DNA from: Lentisphaeria bacterium | GTDB taxonomy: Bacteria > Verrucomicrobiota > Lentisphaeria > Oligosphaerales > Oligosphaeraceae | DNA: 64,000 nucleotides | Reading direction: 5' to 3' | Assembly: GCA_016288215.1 (NCBI GenBank) | Contig: JAEEYQ010000015.1 | Location: 18,463 to 82,462, forward strand | Part shown: positions 9,220 to 17,568 of the stretch, in pieces | How the letters are laid out: every line of letters begins with the position of its first letter | How positions within the stretch are numbered: the first letter of the stretch is position 1 | Made by a program: the position numbers and the translations under genes | The notes under the pieces: model-generated | The model's input: only the letters and a program-made list of their open reading frames with translations | Database searches by the model: none | What the model was told of the DNA's origin: nothing

Positions 9220-9249
9220 ATGCAAAGGAATTCAATATATGATAATTTT

Positions 9250-9265
9250 TGCATTCAAAAATGCA
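9250..9265. promoter_or_regulatory. Inverted repeat TGCATT-CAAA-AATGCA before hisH
   Basis: Six-base arms around CAAA, 25 bases before the hisH start. The 9-mer TTTGCATTC also occurs at 9248-9256 and 9276-9284, and inverted at 9218-9226 across the preceding stop codon. It may be an operator or chance in an AT-rich gap. Confidence 0.3.
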
Positions 9266-9289
9266 TAACCAGGAGTTTGCATTCCGACC

Positions 9290-9862
9290 ATGAGCATCAC
9301 GGCCATCATTGATTACGGGGCAGGCAACTGCACCAGCGTCGCCAGCGCCTTCGCGGCTCTGGGGGCTCCCGCCGTCATCACGCGGGACGCCGCCCGCATC
9401 GCGGAGGCGGAACGGGTGGTCTTCCCTGGCGTCGGCGCGGCCCGCAGCGCCATGGACAACCTGCGCACGTTGGGGCTGGAGGAGACGGTCCGGATCGCCG
9501 CCCTTTCCGGCAAACCCTTCTTGGGCATATGCTTAGGCATGCAGATTCTCTTCGAGTATTCGGAGGAGGATGGCGGCGTGGAGCTGTTGGGCCTCCTGCC
9601 CGGCAAGGTGCGCCGCTTTCCCGATGTCCCCGGCTTCAAGATTCCCGAAATCGGCTGGAATCAGGTCAACGGCGGCACGGAATACTACTTTGTCCATTCC
9701 TATTACGCGGAGCCGTGTCCCTACACGGTGGGCCTCACGGAGTATGCGGGAGTCACCTTCACCAGCGCCGTGCGCAAAGGCAATTTGACCGCCACCCAGT
9801 TCCATCCGGAGAAGTCCGGAAGGGCGGGGCTGGCTCTGCTCAAGGAGTTCCTCTCATGCTGA
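9290..9862 (+). CDS. hisH: Imidazole glycerol phosphate synthase, glutaminase subunit HisH
   Basis: Class I glutamine amidotransferase that supplies ammonia to HisF in histidine and AICAR synthesis. The 190 residues carry the nucleophile elbow GICLGMQ with C81 and the His-Glu pair of QFHPEKS (H172, E174). The protein is about ten residues shorter than most HisH, mainly in the region after SEEDGGVELL. AGGAG lies before the ATG. The stop overlaps the hisF start by seven bases, so the two subunits are translationally coupled. Confidence 0.96.
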   Translation: MSITAIIDYGAGNCTSVASAFAALGAPAVITRDAARIAEAERVVFPGVGAARSAMDNLRTLGLEETVRIAALSGKPFLGICLGMQILFEYSEEDGGVELLGLLPGKVRRFPDVPGFKIPEIGWNQVNGGTEYYFVHSYYAEPCPYTVGLTEYAGVTFTSAVRKGNLTATQFHPEKSGRAGLALLKEFLSC

Positions 9863-10626
9863 CGAAACGGGTCATTCCCTGCCTCGACGTGCGCGGCGGC
9901 CGAGTCACCAAAGGCGTCCGCTTCCAGAACAACCAGGACCTGGGCGACCCCGTGGAGATGGCCGTCGCCTATTCGGACGGCGGCGCGGACGAATTGGTGT
10001 TCTACGACATCACCGCCTCCGCCGAACAGCGTCCCATCGACATCAATATGGTGCGGCAGGTGGCCGCCGCCATCCACATCCCCTTCGCCGTCGGCGGCGG
10101 AGTCTCCTCCATTGAGGACATGGAGCGGGTGATTCTGGCCGGCGCGGAGAAGGTCTCCGTCAATTCTCTGGCCATCCAGAAGCCGGACATCATTTCGGAG
10201 GGCGCCGCCGTCTTCGGCCGCCAATGCATCGTGTTGGGCATGGATCCCGTGCGGAATCCCGCCTGTCCCTGCGGCTACGAAGTCACTATGAAGGGCTTCC
10301 GCGTCCGCACGGGCATGGACGCGTTGGAGTGGGCCAAGCGGGCCGAGGACCTGGGGGCAGGGGAGATCGTCGTCAACTCCGTGGACGCGGACGGAACCCG
10401 CCATGGCTTCGAGCTCACCGTGACTCGCCTCATCGCGGACGCTGTCGGGGTCCCGGTGGTCGCCTCCGGCGGCGCGGGAAAGCCGGAGCATCTGGTGGAG
10501 GCCTTTCGAGAGGGACATGCGGACGCCGCCATCGTCGCGGGCATGATCCACACGGGAGACTACACCATCACCCAAATCAAGCGCGTCATGCAGGAGGCGG
10601 GCATCCCCACGCGGATGAGCTATTGA
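9856..10626 (+). CDS. hisF: Imidazole glycerol phosphate synthase, cyclase subunit HisF
   Basis: Closes the imidazole ring using ammonia from HisH, yielding IGP and AICAR. A 256-residue (beta-alpha)8 barrel, the normal size. Catalytic aspartates are D11 (IPCLDVRGG) and D130 (VLGMD). The barrel-end phosphate loops are present (FAVGGGVSS, VVASGGAG). The ATG at 9856 is set by AAGGAG inside the end of hisH. A small CxC pair (PACPCGYE) in the segment after D130 is a local peculiarity. Confidence 0.96.
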   Translation: MLTKRVIPCLDVRGGRVTKGVRFQNNQDLGDPVEMAVAYSDGGADELVFYDITASAEQRPIDINMVRQVAAAIHIPFAVGGGVSSIEDMERVILAGAEKVSVNSLAIQKPDIISEGAAVFGRQCIVLGMDPVRNPACPCGYEVTMKGFRVRTGMDALEWAKRAEDLGAGEIVVNSVDADGTRHGFELTVTRLIADAVGVPVVASGGAGKPEHLVEAFREGHADAAIVAGMIHTGDYTITQIKRVMQEAGIPTRMSY

Positions 10627-10670
10627 ATAAAAAGTTGTAACATCTTAATAAAGAATAACTTACGAATATC

Positions 10671-12212
10671 ATGAGCAGACAGTGGATTGCCATTTTGGAT
10701 TACGGCTCCCAATACACGCAGCTGATCGCGCGTCGTATTCGGGAGATGGAGGTCTATTCGGAAATCATTCCGTGGGACAGCCGGGCCGAGGCGCTGCGGA
10801 AGAATCCGCCTGCCGGCATCATCCTGTCCGGCGGTCCCTGCAGCGTGTTTGACAGGGACGCCCCGGACATTGACGCGGACATCCTTCGCATGGGGGTGCC
10901 GGTTTTGGGCATCTGCTACGGCATGCAGCTCCTTTCCTATACTTTAGGGGGCCATGTGGCGCCGGGGGCCGAACGCGAATACGGCAAAATGCCCATTGAG
11001 ATCCTGCCCGGCAACCCGCTCTTCAACGGCATTCCGTCCACCATCACGGTCTGGATGAGCCATGGGGACCGTGTGGAGGCCATCCCCGCCAATTTCAGCC
11101 GCGGCGCCGTCTCCGCCACCTGTCCTTTCGCCGCGATGTTCAACAACGAGCAGCGGATCTACGCCCTGCAGTTCCATCCGGAAGTCGTTCATACGCAATA
11201 TGGTACGCAGATTCTGCGCAATTTCGTCTTTGGCATCTGCGGCGGTCGGGCGGACTGGAAGCTCAGCTCGTGGGTGGAGGATACTGTGGCCCAGCTGAAA
11301 GACCGCATTGGCGATGACGAGGTGGTTTTGGGGCTCTCCGGCGGCGTGGACTCCTCCGTGGTGGCGGTGCTCCTGAACCGCGCCATCGGCCGCCGCCTCC
11401 ACTGCATCTTTGTGGACAATGGGCTGCTGCGCTGGCGGGAGGCGGAGCAGGTGGAGGAGATGTTCCACAAGAACTTGGGACTGGATTTGACCGTCGTCCA
11501 TGCGGCGGAGCGGTTCTACGGGGCCCTCAAGGGGCTGGAGAATCCGGAGGACAAGCGGAAGGCCATCGGCGCGCTGTTCATTCAGGTGTTCGCCGAGGAG
11601 GCGCGGCGCTTCCGCCACTGCCGTTATTTGGGGCAGGGAACCATCTATCCGGACGTCATTGAAAGCCGCTCCCCCCGCAAAGGGCCCTCGCAGACCATCA
11701 AGAGCCACCACAACGTGGGCGGCCTTCCTGAAGACCTGAAATTCGAGCTGGTGGAGCCCCTGCGGGAGCTTTTCAAGGACGAGGTCCGCGGCGTCGGCCG
11801 CGTGTTGGGGATGGCGGACGAACTGTTGGACCGCCAGCCCTTCCCGGGCCCCGGCCTGGGTGTCCGCGTTGTGGGCGAAGTGACCGAAGAGAAGGTGAAG
11901 CTGCTGCAGCAGGCGGATTTGCGGGTTCAGGAGGAAATACGCAAGTTGCCTGACTACAAGATGATATGGCAGACTTTCGCGGTGCTGCTTCCCGTGCGCA
12001 GCGTGGGCGTGATGGGGGACCAGCGCACCTATGAGTACACCTGCGCCATCCGCAGCGTCAATTCCATTGACGCCATGACGGCGGACTGGACGCGGCTTCC
12101 CTACGACGTGATGGCCCGCATGTCCAACCGCATCATCAACGAAGTGCGGGGCATCAACCGCGTCGTGTACGACATTTCGTCCAAGCCGCCGGCCACCATC
12201 GAATGGGAATAA
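10671..12212 (+). CDS. guaA: GMP synthase (glutamine-hydrolysing)
   Basis: Converts XMP to GMP using glutamine and ATP in the cytoplasm. Of the 513 residues, the first 190 are a class I amidotransferase domain with C82 (GICYGMQ), H169 and E171 (QFHPEV). The ATP pyrophosphatase loop LSGGVDSSV covers residues 222-230, and the C-terminal dimerisation domain ends in the expected PPATIEWE. The upstream gap is AT-rich with no clear ribosome site. Placement after hisHF is fitting, since the HisF by-product AICAR feeds purine synthesis. Confidence 0.97.
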   Translation: MSRQWIAILDYGSQYTQLIARRIREMEVYSEIIPWDSRAEALRKNPPAGIILSGGPCSVFDRDAPDIDADILRMGVPVLGICYGMQLLSYTLGGHVAPGAEREYGKMPIEILPGNPLFNGIPSTITVWMSHGDRVEAIPANFSRGAVSATCPFAAMFNNEQRIYALQFHPEVVHTQYGTQILRNFVFGICGGRADWKLSSWVEDTVAQLKDRIGDDEVVLGLSGGVDSSVVAVLLNRAIGRRLHCIFVDNGLLRWREAEQVEEMFHKNLGLDLTVVHAAERFYGALKGLENPEDKRKAIGALFIQVFAEEARRFRHCRYLGQGTIYPDVIESRSPRKGPSQTIKSHHNVGGLPEDLKFELVEPLRELFKDEVRGVGRVLGMADELLDRQPFPGPGLGVRVVGEVTEEKVKLLQQADLRVQEEIRKLPDYKMIWQTFAVLLPVRSVGVMGDQRTYEYTCAIRSVNSIDAMTADWTRLPYDVMARMSNRIINEVRGINRVVYDISSKPPATIEWE

Positions 12213-12315
12213 CCTTCAATGATTGTAAATTCAAAACTCTCTGATGGTCTACTAAAGCCGTTGCAATGACTGTAAATTCTGTCAAGCATCACCATGACAG
12301 TCCAAATCTCACGAC

Positions 12316-12354
12316 AAATTCCTAATTTCTAATTTCTAATTCCTAATTCCAAAT
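12316..12354. repeat. Heptanucleotide repeat CTAATTN
   Basis: Five near-perfect units of CTAATTC/T after guaA, directly before the terminator shared with the convergent pseudopilin gene. Same family as at 5277. Confidence 0.8.
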
Positions 12355-12356
12355 CA

Positions 12357-12399
12357 AAAGGCGCCGCGCCTCCTGTAAGAGCAAGCGCGACGCCCTTTG
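12357..12399 (-). terminator. Rho-independent terminator of the first pseudopilin gene
   Basis: A GC-rich stem (AAAGGGCGTCGCGC against GCGCGGCGCCTTT, one or two mismatches) followed on the minus strand by TTTTG. It lies between convergent guaA and the pseudopilin gene. Confidence 0.6.
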
Positions 12400-12437
12400 A
12401 GTCTATGACTGGATGCCGCCGTGCGGCGGTTCAGACA

Positions 12438-13178
12438 TTAGTAGTTGATAAGGGTATGGTCCTGCGTGTAGATGGAGCAGGTGTCAGTCGTTTTGAGCTG
12501 CATCTTCTTGCCGCTAGCGAAGAGGTCGCCAGTGTTGATGGAGGCTGCGTGGCCATCCACGAAGACCTGGTTGGCGCGTTCATTGTGGGCCATCCAAACG
12601 TACATTCTATCGCCACTTCTGTTGTAGTGGATGCAGTAGACGGGGGCGTTGACGTTGGCGACGATGCCCCAGCTGTCCGTCTGCAGGAAGGAGGCGGAGG
12701 GGTTCTTGATGTAGTTGGTCAGCAGGTAGCGGTGGTTATTGGTCGTCGGGTTCGTCCATTCAATGATGTCATCCGAATAATCCCAGTTGACAACGACACC
12801 GTAGATGTGCTCCATGAAGCAATAGCTGCCGGTGGTGCCGTTCCAGCCGGGTTTCGGCTTGGCCTGGTCGGCGGGGCAGCAGATGATGCCGCTGTCCATT
12901 TCGATGTAGCCCGTGCGCATCAGGTTGTCTGCCCAGGAGCAGGCGCGGGAGTAGCCTGGATACCATGCGCATGCAAAGTCATCGTAGACGGGGAAGCGGC
13001 CATTGAAGTCGTCCATGTAGAGCAAGCTTGCCTCGCCGCAACCTTTCAGGTTGGAAATGCAGTTGACGGCTTGGGCCTTCTGTTTGGCCTTTGCCAATGC
13101 GGGCAGCAGCATGCCGGCAAGGATGGCGATGATGGCGATGACGACCAGCAATTCGATAAGTGTGAATCTCTTTTTCAT
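12438..13178 (-). CDS. Pseudopilin-like secreted protein with H-X9-DG motif (copy 1)
   Basis: A 246-residue protein opening with a type IV prepilin signal: MKKR then [12 protein letters not shown], with an acidic residue at +5, for cleavage and methylation by a prepilin peptidase. The hydrophobic helix continues to about residue 29 and is followed by ALAKAKQKA. The C-terminal part holds [12 protein letters not shown], an exact H-X9-DG motif of the prepilin-processing-associated family found in PVC bacteria. The middle is rich in aromatic residues and cysteine. The gene diverges from copy 2 at 13895 across a 700-bp repeat-filled region. The role is unknown; such proteins are thought to form pseudopilus-like surface structures or to be secreted. 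Confidence 0.85.
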   Translation of the reverse strand: MKKRFTLIELLVVIAIIAILAGMLLPALAKAKQKAQAVNCISNLKGCGEASLLYMDDFNGRFPVYDDFACAWYPGYSRACSWADNLMRTGYIEMDSGIICCPADQAKPKPGWNGTTGSYCFMEHIYGVVVNWDYSDDIIEWTNPTTNNHRYLLTNYIKNPSASFLQTDSWGIVANVNAPVYCIHYNRSGDRMYVWMAHNERANQVFVDGHAASINTGDLFASGKKMQLKTTDTCSIYTQDHTLINY

Positions 13179-13334
13179 TCTTCGACGTTCCTTCTTTTTG
13201 AGGTAACAATTTATTGACTATGCTTTTCCAACACAGAAAAACACCCTTCTAATTTACCCCCCATTTTTTTGTCAAGTCGTTGTGTTGAACAAAGTCACGA
13301 TTTTTGCATTTTTTTGAGAAAAAAGTTGAAAAGT

Positions 13335-13495
13335 GGGACGGGAGACGAGAGACGTGAGACGAGAAAAGTGGAAAAAGTGAAAAGTGAAAAGTGAAAAAAA
13401 GTGGAAAGAAAATAGTGGAAACAACGTTTTATCAGTGATTTATAAGTCTCGCGTCTCCCGTCTCACGTCCATCACACCCCGTCTCACGTCCCTTG
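13335..13495. repeat. Degenerate heptamer tracts (GAGACGN, AAAAGTG, CGTCTCN)
   Basis: A run of GAGACGN-type units (13335-13366) is followed by AAAAGTG-type units (13367-13420), an AT-rich stretch, then CGTCTCN units (13447-13495). The first and third tracts are complementary, so the whole could fold into one long imperfect hairpin. It lies between two divergent pseudopilin genes. Confidence 0.7.
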
Positions 13496-13690
13496 TCACA
13501 AGAAGAGTGGAAAGTGGGACGAGAGACTGGAGACGGGGGACGGGAGAATGAAAAATGGGACGGTGGACGTTAGACGCGAAATATGTAACTTGCTGATAAA
13601 TCGTTGTTTATAGCAAAACATGGTCAACAATCAGCCATGGCAACGATTTTTTAGCCCCTCTTGTCTCATGTCTCTCGTCTCACGTCACAA
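13493..13690. repeat. Structured dispersed element, copy F1
   Basis: About 200 bp that recurs almost base for base at 17353-17545 and in part at 17215-17345. The core has AAATCGTTG (13598-13606) pairing with CAACGATTT (13641-13649), which is followed by a T-run; an inner CATGG/CCATG pair; and an alternative stem TTGCTGATAAA/TTTATAGCAA that would compete with the first. The ends are CGTCTCN-type heptamers in inverted orientation. No protein is encoded. It may be a MITE-like element or an RNA-level regulator. Confidence 0.8.
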
Positions 13691-13894
13691 GAAGAGTGAC
13701 ACGACCTATCCATTGTGGGAAATTACTAAAATTGCTACCGGTATTAAAAAATTTCAATTGCTCTCTTGTATTCCTGTAAAAGTAGGGTAAAGTTATTGAT
13801 AGGAAACGTCACGAAGATGTATTGCCCTTCGTTATTCCCCCAAAAAATTGGGGGGGTAAATGCGTTAAGTGACTTAACAAGAAGGAGATGCATC

Positions 13895-14653
13895 ATGAAA
13901 AAGCGTTTTACCCTCATCGAGTTGCTGGTCGTCATCGCCATCATCGCCATCTTGGCGGGCATGCTCTTGCCGGCGTTGGCGAAGGCGAAGCAGAAGGCCA
14001 TCGCCATCAACTGCGCATCCAACCTAAGGGGCAGTGTGGAAACCAGCATCCTCTACATGGATGACTATTCAGGCTCGTTCCCACTCTATGACTATCTCCA
14101 GACCACCGATCTGGGCAAACACAGGAACAACTTCACGTGGTGCGACACCCTGATGCGCATGGGCTACATGGAATACGGCTCCGGCATCGCCATCTGCCCG
14201 CTCTACCGAAACAAGCCGGATGAAGGCGGCTACAATGGCGACAATCCCGACAATCCCACCTACGCCTTTGTCCGCTGCTACGGCGTCGTCTACACCTACG
14301 CATGGAAAAACAGTGTGCTGAATCGGACTGCCAATGACTGGAACGTGTGGCTGCAGACTCAATTGCTCACGAATCCATCCAGCACCATCCTGCTTGGCGA
14401 CTCGTGGGGCATCTGGGATGGCGAAAACAGCGCCCCGGTCTATGCCGTCACTCCCAACAACTCGTTTTCTGCGTTCGTAGGCCACTACATGTACAAGGCC
14501 TTCCACAACGAGCGCATCAACGCAGGTTTCGCGGATGGCCATGTCAGCTCCAACAGCCCAGGCGACATGCTCGCCAGCGTCAAGAAGATGCCTATATCTG
14601 ACACAAGCACCTTCTACTTCTGGACTGGCGAGGACGTTTTCGTCAAATACTGA
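13895..14653 (+). CDS. Pseudopilin-like secreted protein with H-X9-DG motif (copy 2)
   Basis: A 252-residue protein whose first 35 residues match copies 1 and 3 almost exactly, including the prepilin cleavage signal and the following helix. [12 protein letters not shown] near the C-terminus is the H-X9-DG motif. The ATG at 13895 is chosen because AAGGAG stands seven bases upstream; the frame is open for 43 codons further up, but without a pilin start. The DUF4838 enzyme begins 182 bases downstream on the same strand, and a sialidase lies beyond. Conserved [11 protein letters not shown] and the GYMEYGSG region mark it as a paralogue of copy 1. Confidence 0.85.
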   Translation: MKKRFTLIELLVVIAIIAILAGMLLPALAKAKQKAIAINCASNLRGSVETSILYMDDYSGSFPLYDYLQTTDLGKHRNNFTWCDTLMRMGYMEYGSGIAICPLYRNKPDEGGYNGDNPDNPTYAFVRCYGVVYTYAWKNSVLNRTANDWNVWLQTQLLTNPSSTILLGDSWGIWDGENSAPVYAVTPNNSFSAFVGHYMYKAFHNERINAGFADGHVSSNSPGDMLASVKKMPISDTSTFYFWTGEDVFVKY

Positions 14654-14671
14654 TCCTTCCCATGCCGCCGC

Positions 14672-14689
14672 GCGGGACTTTTGTCCCGC
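14672..14689. terminator. Perfect hairpin GCGGGAC-TTTT-GTCCCGC after pseudopilin copy 2
   Basis: Seven-base arms but no T-run after it. A second, longer-range inverted repeat follows: AAGGCCATTCC (14699-14709) and GGAATGGCCTT (14769-14779), the latter with T-rich sequence after it. Together they probably separate the pseudopilin from the DUF4838 gene. Confidence 0.45.
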
Positions 14690-14835
14690 AAACTTGCCAA
14701 GGCCATTCCTTTCCCATGCGACTGAGCCACCAATGTCTACAACCGCCATTGCGGCATCCCGCCGGACTGGAATGGCCTTTCTGATTTTTAATGGAAATAA
14801 TACTATATATTAATTGTATTATATAGGAGAAAACC

Positions 14836-17130
14836 ATGTCTTGCCGTCTTATGGAAATTCCATTGATGATTTGCACTCTGCCCATGCTCGTCTTCTGCTC
14901 AGCCTGGACGGTCATGACACCGAAGGACGCCACGGCGCCTGAACAGCAGGCCAAAAAGGAACTGGAGCATTATCTGCCGCTGGCGGCCAAATCATTGAAG
15001 ATTGACGGCCATGATGTGGAAGTCATTGAGGTGAAAAGGGATGACGAATCCTTTGCCGATGAGGAATACGAAATTCTGTGCCAAGACAAGCGCATTCTGC
15101 TCCATGGCGGCGGCAGCCGTGGCGCCCTGTATGCAGCCTATTCCTTCTTGGAAAATCAGATAGGCGTCCACTGGTGGCCCATATCGGACGACTATGTCCC
15201 GCCCATGCGGGAGGTGGAGCTGCCTTCCGGCCGCATACGCTTCAAACCGTCGTTTCTTCGCCGCGAAATCTGGACGACCCGTTTCCCTGAAAAGCGGGGT
15301 GGCCGCTGGTTCATCGCCAACCGGCTCAACCACACGGGAAACATCCCCCTGCTGCCTGAATTCGGTGAAGGGCGACTGGGCGCCGCCGAATATGGCAAAC
15401 CCTTTCTTGTACATACATTTGACAACTACTGTCCGTCGGACATGCTCGACACCCATCCCGAATTCTTCGGCCTTTGGGACGGCAAGCGCGTCGCGGGCAT
15501 CGGAGAAGGGGAGCTGTGCCTCACCAACAAGGAACTACGCAACTATTTCAAGCAGAAGCTAAAGGAATACATTCTTGCGGATGAAAAGGCCGCCAGGGAA
15601 GGTGGTTATCCGCCGCCGCTTATCTACAGCGTCAGCCAAAATGACAACGACCACCCCTGCCAATGCCCCGAATGCCGCGCCTTCGTGCAGCGGGAAGGTG
15701 CTGAATCCAACTTGCTTCTGGATTTTGTCAACGAGCTTGCCGACGAACTCAAGGACTTTCGGCCAAACCTGTATCTGGATACGCTCGCATACCGTTTCAC
15801 CACCCCGCCGCCCAAACATACCCGCCCCCGCCCCAATGTCATCATCCGTTATTGCGATGTCAACAGCGACTACCGTTTCGGCCCCCTCCATCCCGTCAAC
15901 AAGCAGATGCACGACGAGCTTCTCGCTTGGTCAAAATGCGCCAAGACACTTTCCATTTGGGACTACCACGTCCTGTACGGCGGCGACTGCTCCGAATACG
16001 CCGCCCCAAGCGAATTCACCTATCCCGAACTGTTCAAATTCTACAAGGACATCGGCACGCAGATTTTCTTCATCCAGTCGGAAGAGCCCATCAAATGCGA
16101 CATGTATGAACTGAAAGTCTGGCTGGCGGCAAAATACCTTGAGAATCCCGAACAGGATTTCGAAAAACTGCGCAGCACCTTTATGACCTGCTACTACGGC
16201 GACGCGGCACCCGCCCTCAGCCGCTATCGCGACATCCTCCGCGAAGAGGCTCTCAAGCATCCCACTACCGAAAAGATGACTTTCTACGAACCGCCAACCT
16301 CCGTCTGGGACTATTTGTCCCTTGAAGGCGCCATCGCGTGTCTGCAGGCCTGCGAAGAGGCCGAACAGGCTGTTGCCTCCGATCCCGTCCTCCTGCTGCG
16401 GGCACGTCACGCCGCGGCCGGCCTCCATGCGCTGGTCTGCACCCACCATCTTCGCCGCTACAGGAAGGAATGGCTGAAGTCAGGGAAAAAGCTGGAGGAC
16501 TTCCCCATCCAGGCCTCTGTACTTCTGGAGAAGTACATTGAAACCCGCCGCGCATGGGGCAGACACGTTAATCCGGAATACGATCAGGAGCGTCTGTTGG
16601 CGATAATGCATACGAGAGGCCAGGCGCAAATGCATGACACGGCGCCACTTCCGCCAGAATTCACGCAAAGGGATTTCATTGACATGGTAACGGAGCAGAT
16701 ATCGATACCAACGGTATGCACGGACTATGTCAAATTGGTGGAGGATCCAGCCAGCTCCACCGGATACGCCCTGCGGATTGACTGCGATTCCCCTGCGGAG
16801 AAATACACCTTCCCATTGCCGCAGACAGCCGGCGTCTATGGCGAATCAACGGCCAAAGTCCTGCATTCCATATCCCTCACCAGCGAAGATGTCCAGCCGG
16901 AAGGCTATCATTGGCACCATTTGGGACGCGTCGCGCTGAATCGGAAGAATATCATCTACGTTGGTGGCATTTGGGCCATTCAGGCACGGACGGACGATAT
17001 TCCCGACTGGGATGGACGGCTAGCCGACGTCTATGTGTCCATCCGATTCGAAGGGCCGCAATATCGGTATCAGGAAGTTGGCGCCAACGCCATTTACGTG
17101 GACCGTGTCGCCATCGTCGCCGCCGAATGA
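14836..17130 (+). CDS. DUF4838-family secreted glycoside hydrolase-like protein
   Basis: A 764-residue protein. The first 25 or so residues form a hydrophobic export signal. Residues 30-110 resemble the alpha-glucuronidase-type N-terminal domain (ATAPEQQAKKELEHYLP, GGGSRGALYAAYSFLE). The DUF4838 barrel follows, with HPEFFGLWDGKR, VSQNDNDHPCQCPECRA, and NVIIRYCDVNSDYRFGPL, and ends near residue 500. A C-terminal beta-sandwich domain probably binds carbohydrate. GGAG lies eight bases before the ATG, right after an AT-rich inverted repeat. The family occurs in glycan-utilisation loci, but its substrate is not established. It is downstream of pseudopilin copy 2 and convergent with a sialidase. 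Confidence 0.8.
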   Translation: MSCRLMEIPLMICTLPMLVFCSAWTVMTPKDATAPEQQAKKELEHYLPLAAKSLKIDGHDVEVIEVKRDDESFADEEYEILCQDKRILLHGGGSRGALYAAYSFLENQIGVHWWPISDDYVPPMREVELPSGRIRFKPSFLRREIWTTRFPEKRGGRWFIANRLNHTGNIPLLPEFGEGRLGAAEYGKPFLVHTFDNYCPSDMLDTHPEFFGLWDGKRVAGIGEGELCLTNKELRNYFKQKLKEYILADEKAAREGGYPPPLIYSVSQNDNDHPCQCPECRAFVQREGAESNLLLDFVNELADELKDFRPNLYLDTLAYRFTTPPPKHTRPRPNVIIRYCDVNSDYRFGPLHPVNKQMHDELLAWSKCAKTLSIWDYHVLYGGDCSEYAAPSEFTYPELFKFYKDIGTQIFFIQSEEPIKCDMYELKVWLAAKYLENPEQDFEKLRSTFMTCYYGDAAPALSRYRDILREEALKHPTTEKMTFYEPPTSVWDYLSLEGAIACLQACEEAEQAVASDPVLLLRARHAAAGLHALVCTHHLRRYRKEWLKSGKKLEDFPIQASVLLEKYIETRRAWGRHVNPEYDQERLLAIMHTRGQAQMHDTAPLPPEFTQRDFIDMVTEQISIPTVCTDYVKLVEDPASSTGYALRIDCDSPAEKYTFPLPQTAGVYGESTAKVLHSISLTSEDVQPEGYHWHHLGRVALNRKNIIYVGGIWAIQARTDDIPDWDGRLADVYVSIRFEGPQYRYQEVGANAIYVDRVAIVAAE

Positions 17131-17169
17131 GCAGACCCTTCAGTGTAACCGGCAGACCACGTCATGAAC

Positions 17170-17204
17170 AAAGGCCATTCCTTTTCAAAAGGAGTGGCCT
17201 TTTT
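17170..17204 (+). terminator. Rho-independent terminator of the DUF4838 gene
   Basis: AAAGGCCATTCCTTTT and AAAAGGAGTGGCCTTT form a 16-bp stem with one G-U pair, followed by TT and G. The sequence resembles the AAGGCCATTCC arm found downstream of pseudopilin copy 2. Confidence 0.8.
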
Positions 17205-17214
17205 GAGGAAAAAG

Positions 17215-17345
17215 TGGAATGGGGGACGGTGGACGTGAGACGCGAAATATGTAACTTGCTTATAAATCGTTGTTTATAGCAAAAACATGGACAACAATCA
17301 GCCATGGCAACGATTTTCGTAGACCCTCTCGTCTCGCGTCTCACG
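17215..17345. repeat. Structured dispersed element, copy F3 (partial)
   Basis: Shares the core of F1 and F2 with few differences; AAATCGTTG at 17264-17272 pairs with CAACGATTT at 17308-17316, but the T-run is shortened to TTTTCG. It lacks the first 80 or so bases of F1/F2 and ends in CGTCTCN heptamers. Confidence 0.75.
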
Positions 17346-17352
17346 TCTCGCG

Positions 17353-17545
17353 TCCCTTGTCACAAGAAGAGTGGAAAGTGGGACGAGAGACTGGAGACGG
17401 GGGACGGGAGAATGAAAAACGGGACGGTGGACGTGAGACGCGAAATATGTAACTTGCTTATAAATCGTTGCTTATAGCAAAACATGGTCAACATTCAACC
17501 ATGGCCAACGATTTTTTAGCCCCTCTTGTCTCATGTCTCTCGTCC
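17353..17545. repeat. Structured dispersed element, copy F2
   Basis: Nearly identical to F1 at 13493 over its full length, differing at scattered positions. AAATCGTTG (17462-17470) pairs with CAACGATTT (17506-17514), then TTTT. F3 and F2 stand head to tail between the convergent DUF4838 and sialidase genes. Confidence 0.8.
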
Positions 17546-17568
17546 TTTTTAGCGACGAAACTTTTCCG

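Noticed and set aside
7810..9225. 471-codon open frame antisense to the NifA-like gene
   Set aside because: Shadow; the activator has full domain support.
13335..13690. CRISPR-like array
   Set aside because: Repeats are short degenerate tandem units without unique spacers of constant length; no cas genes.
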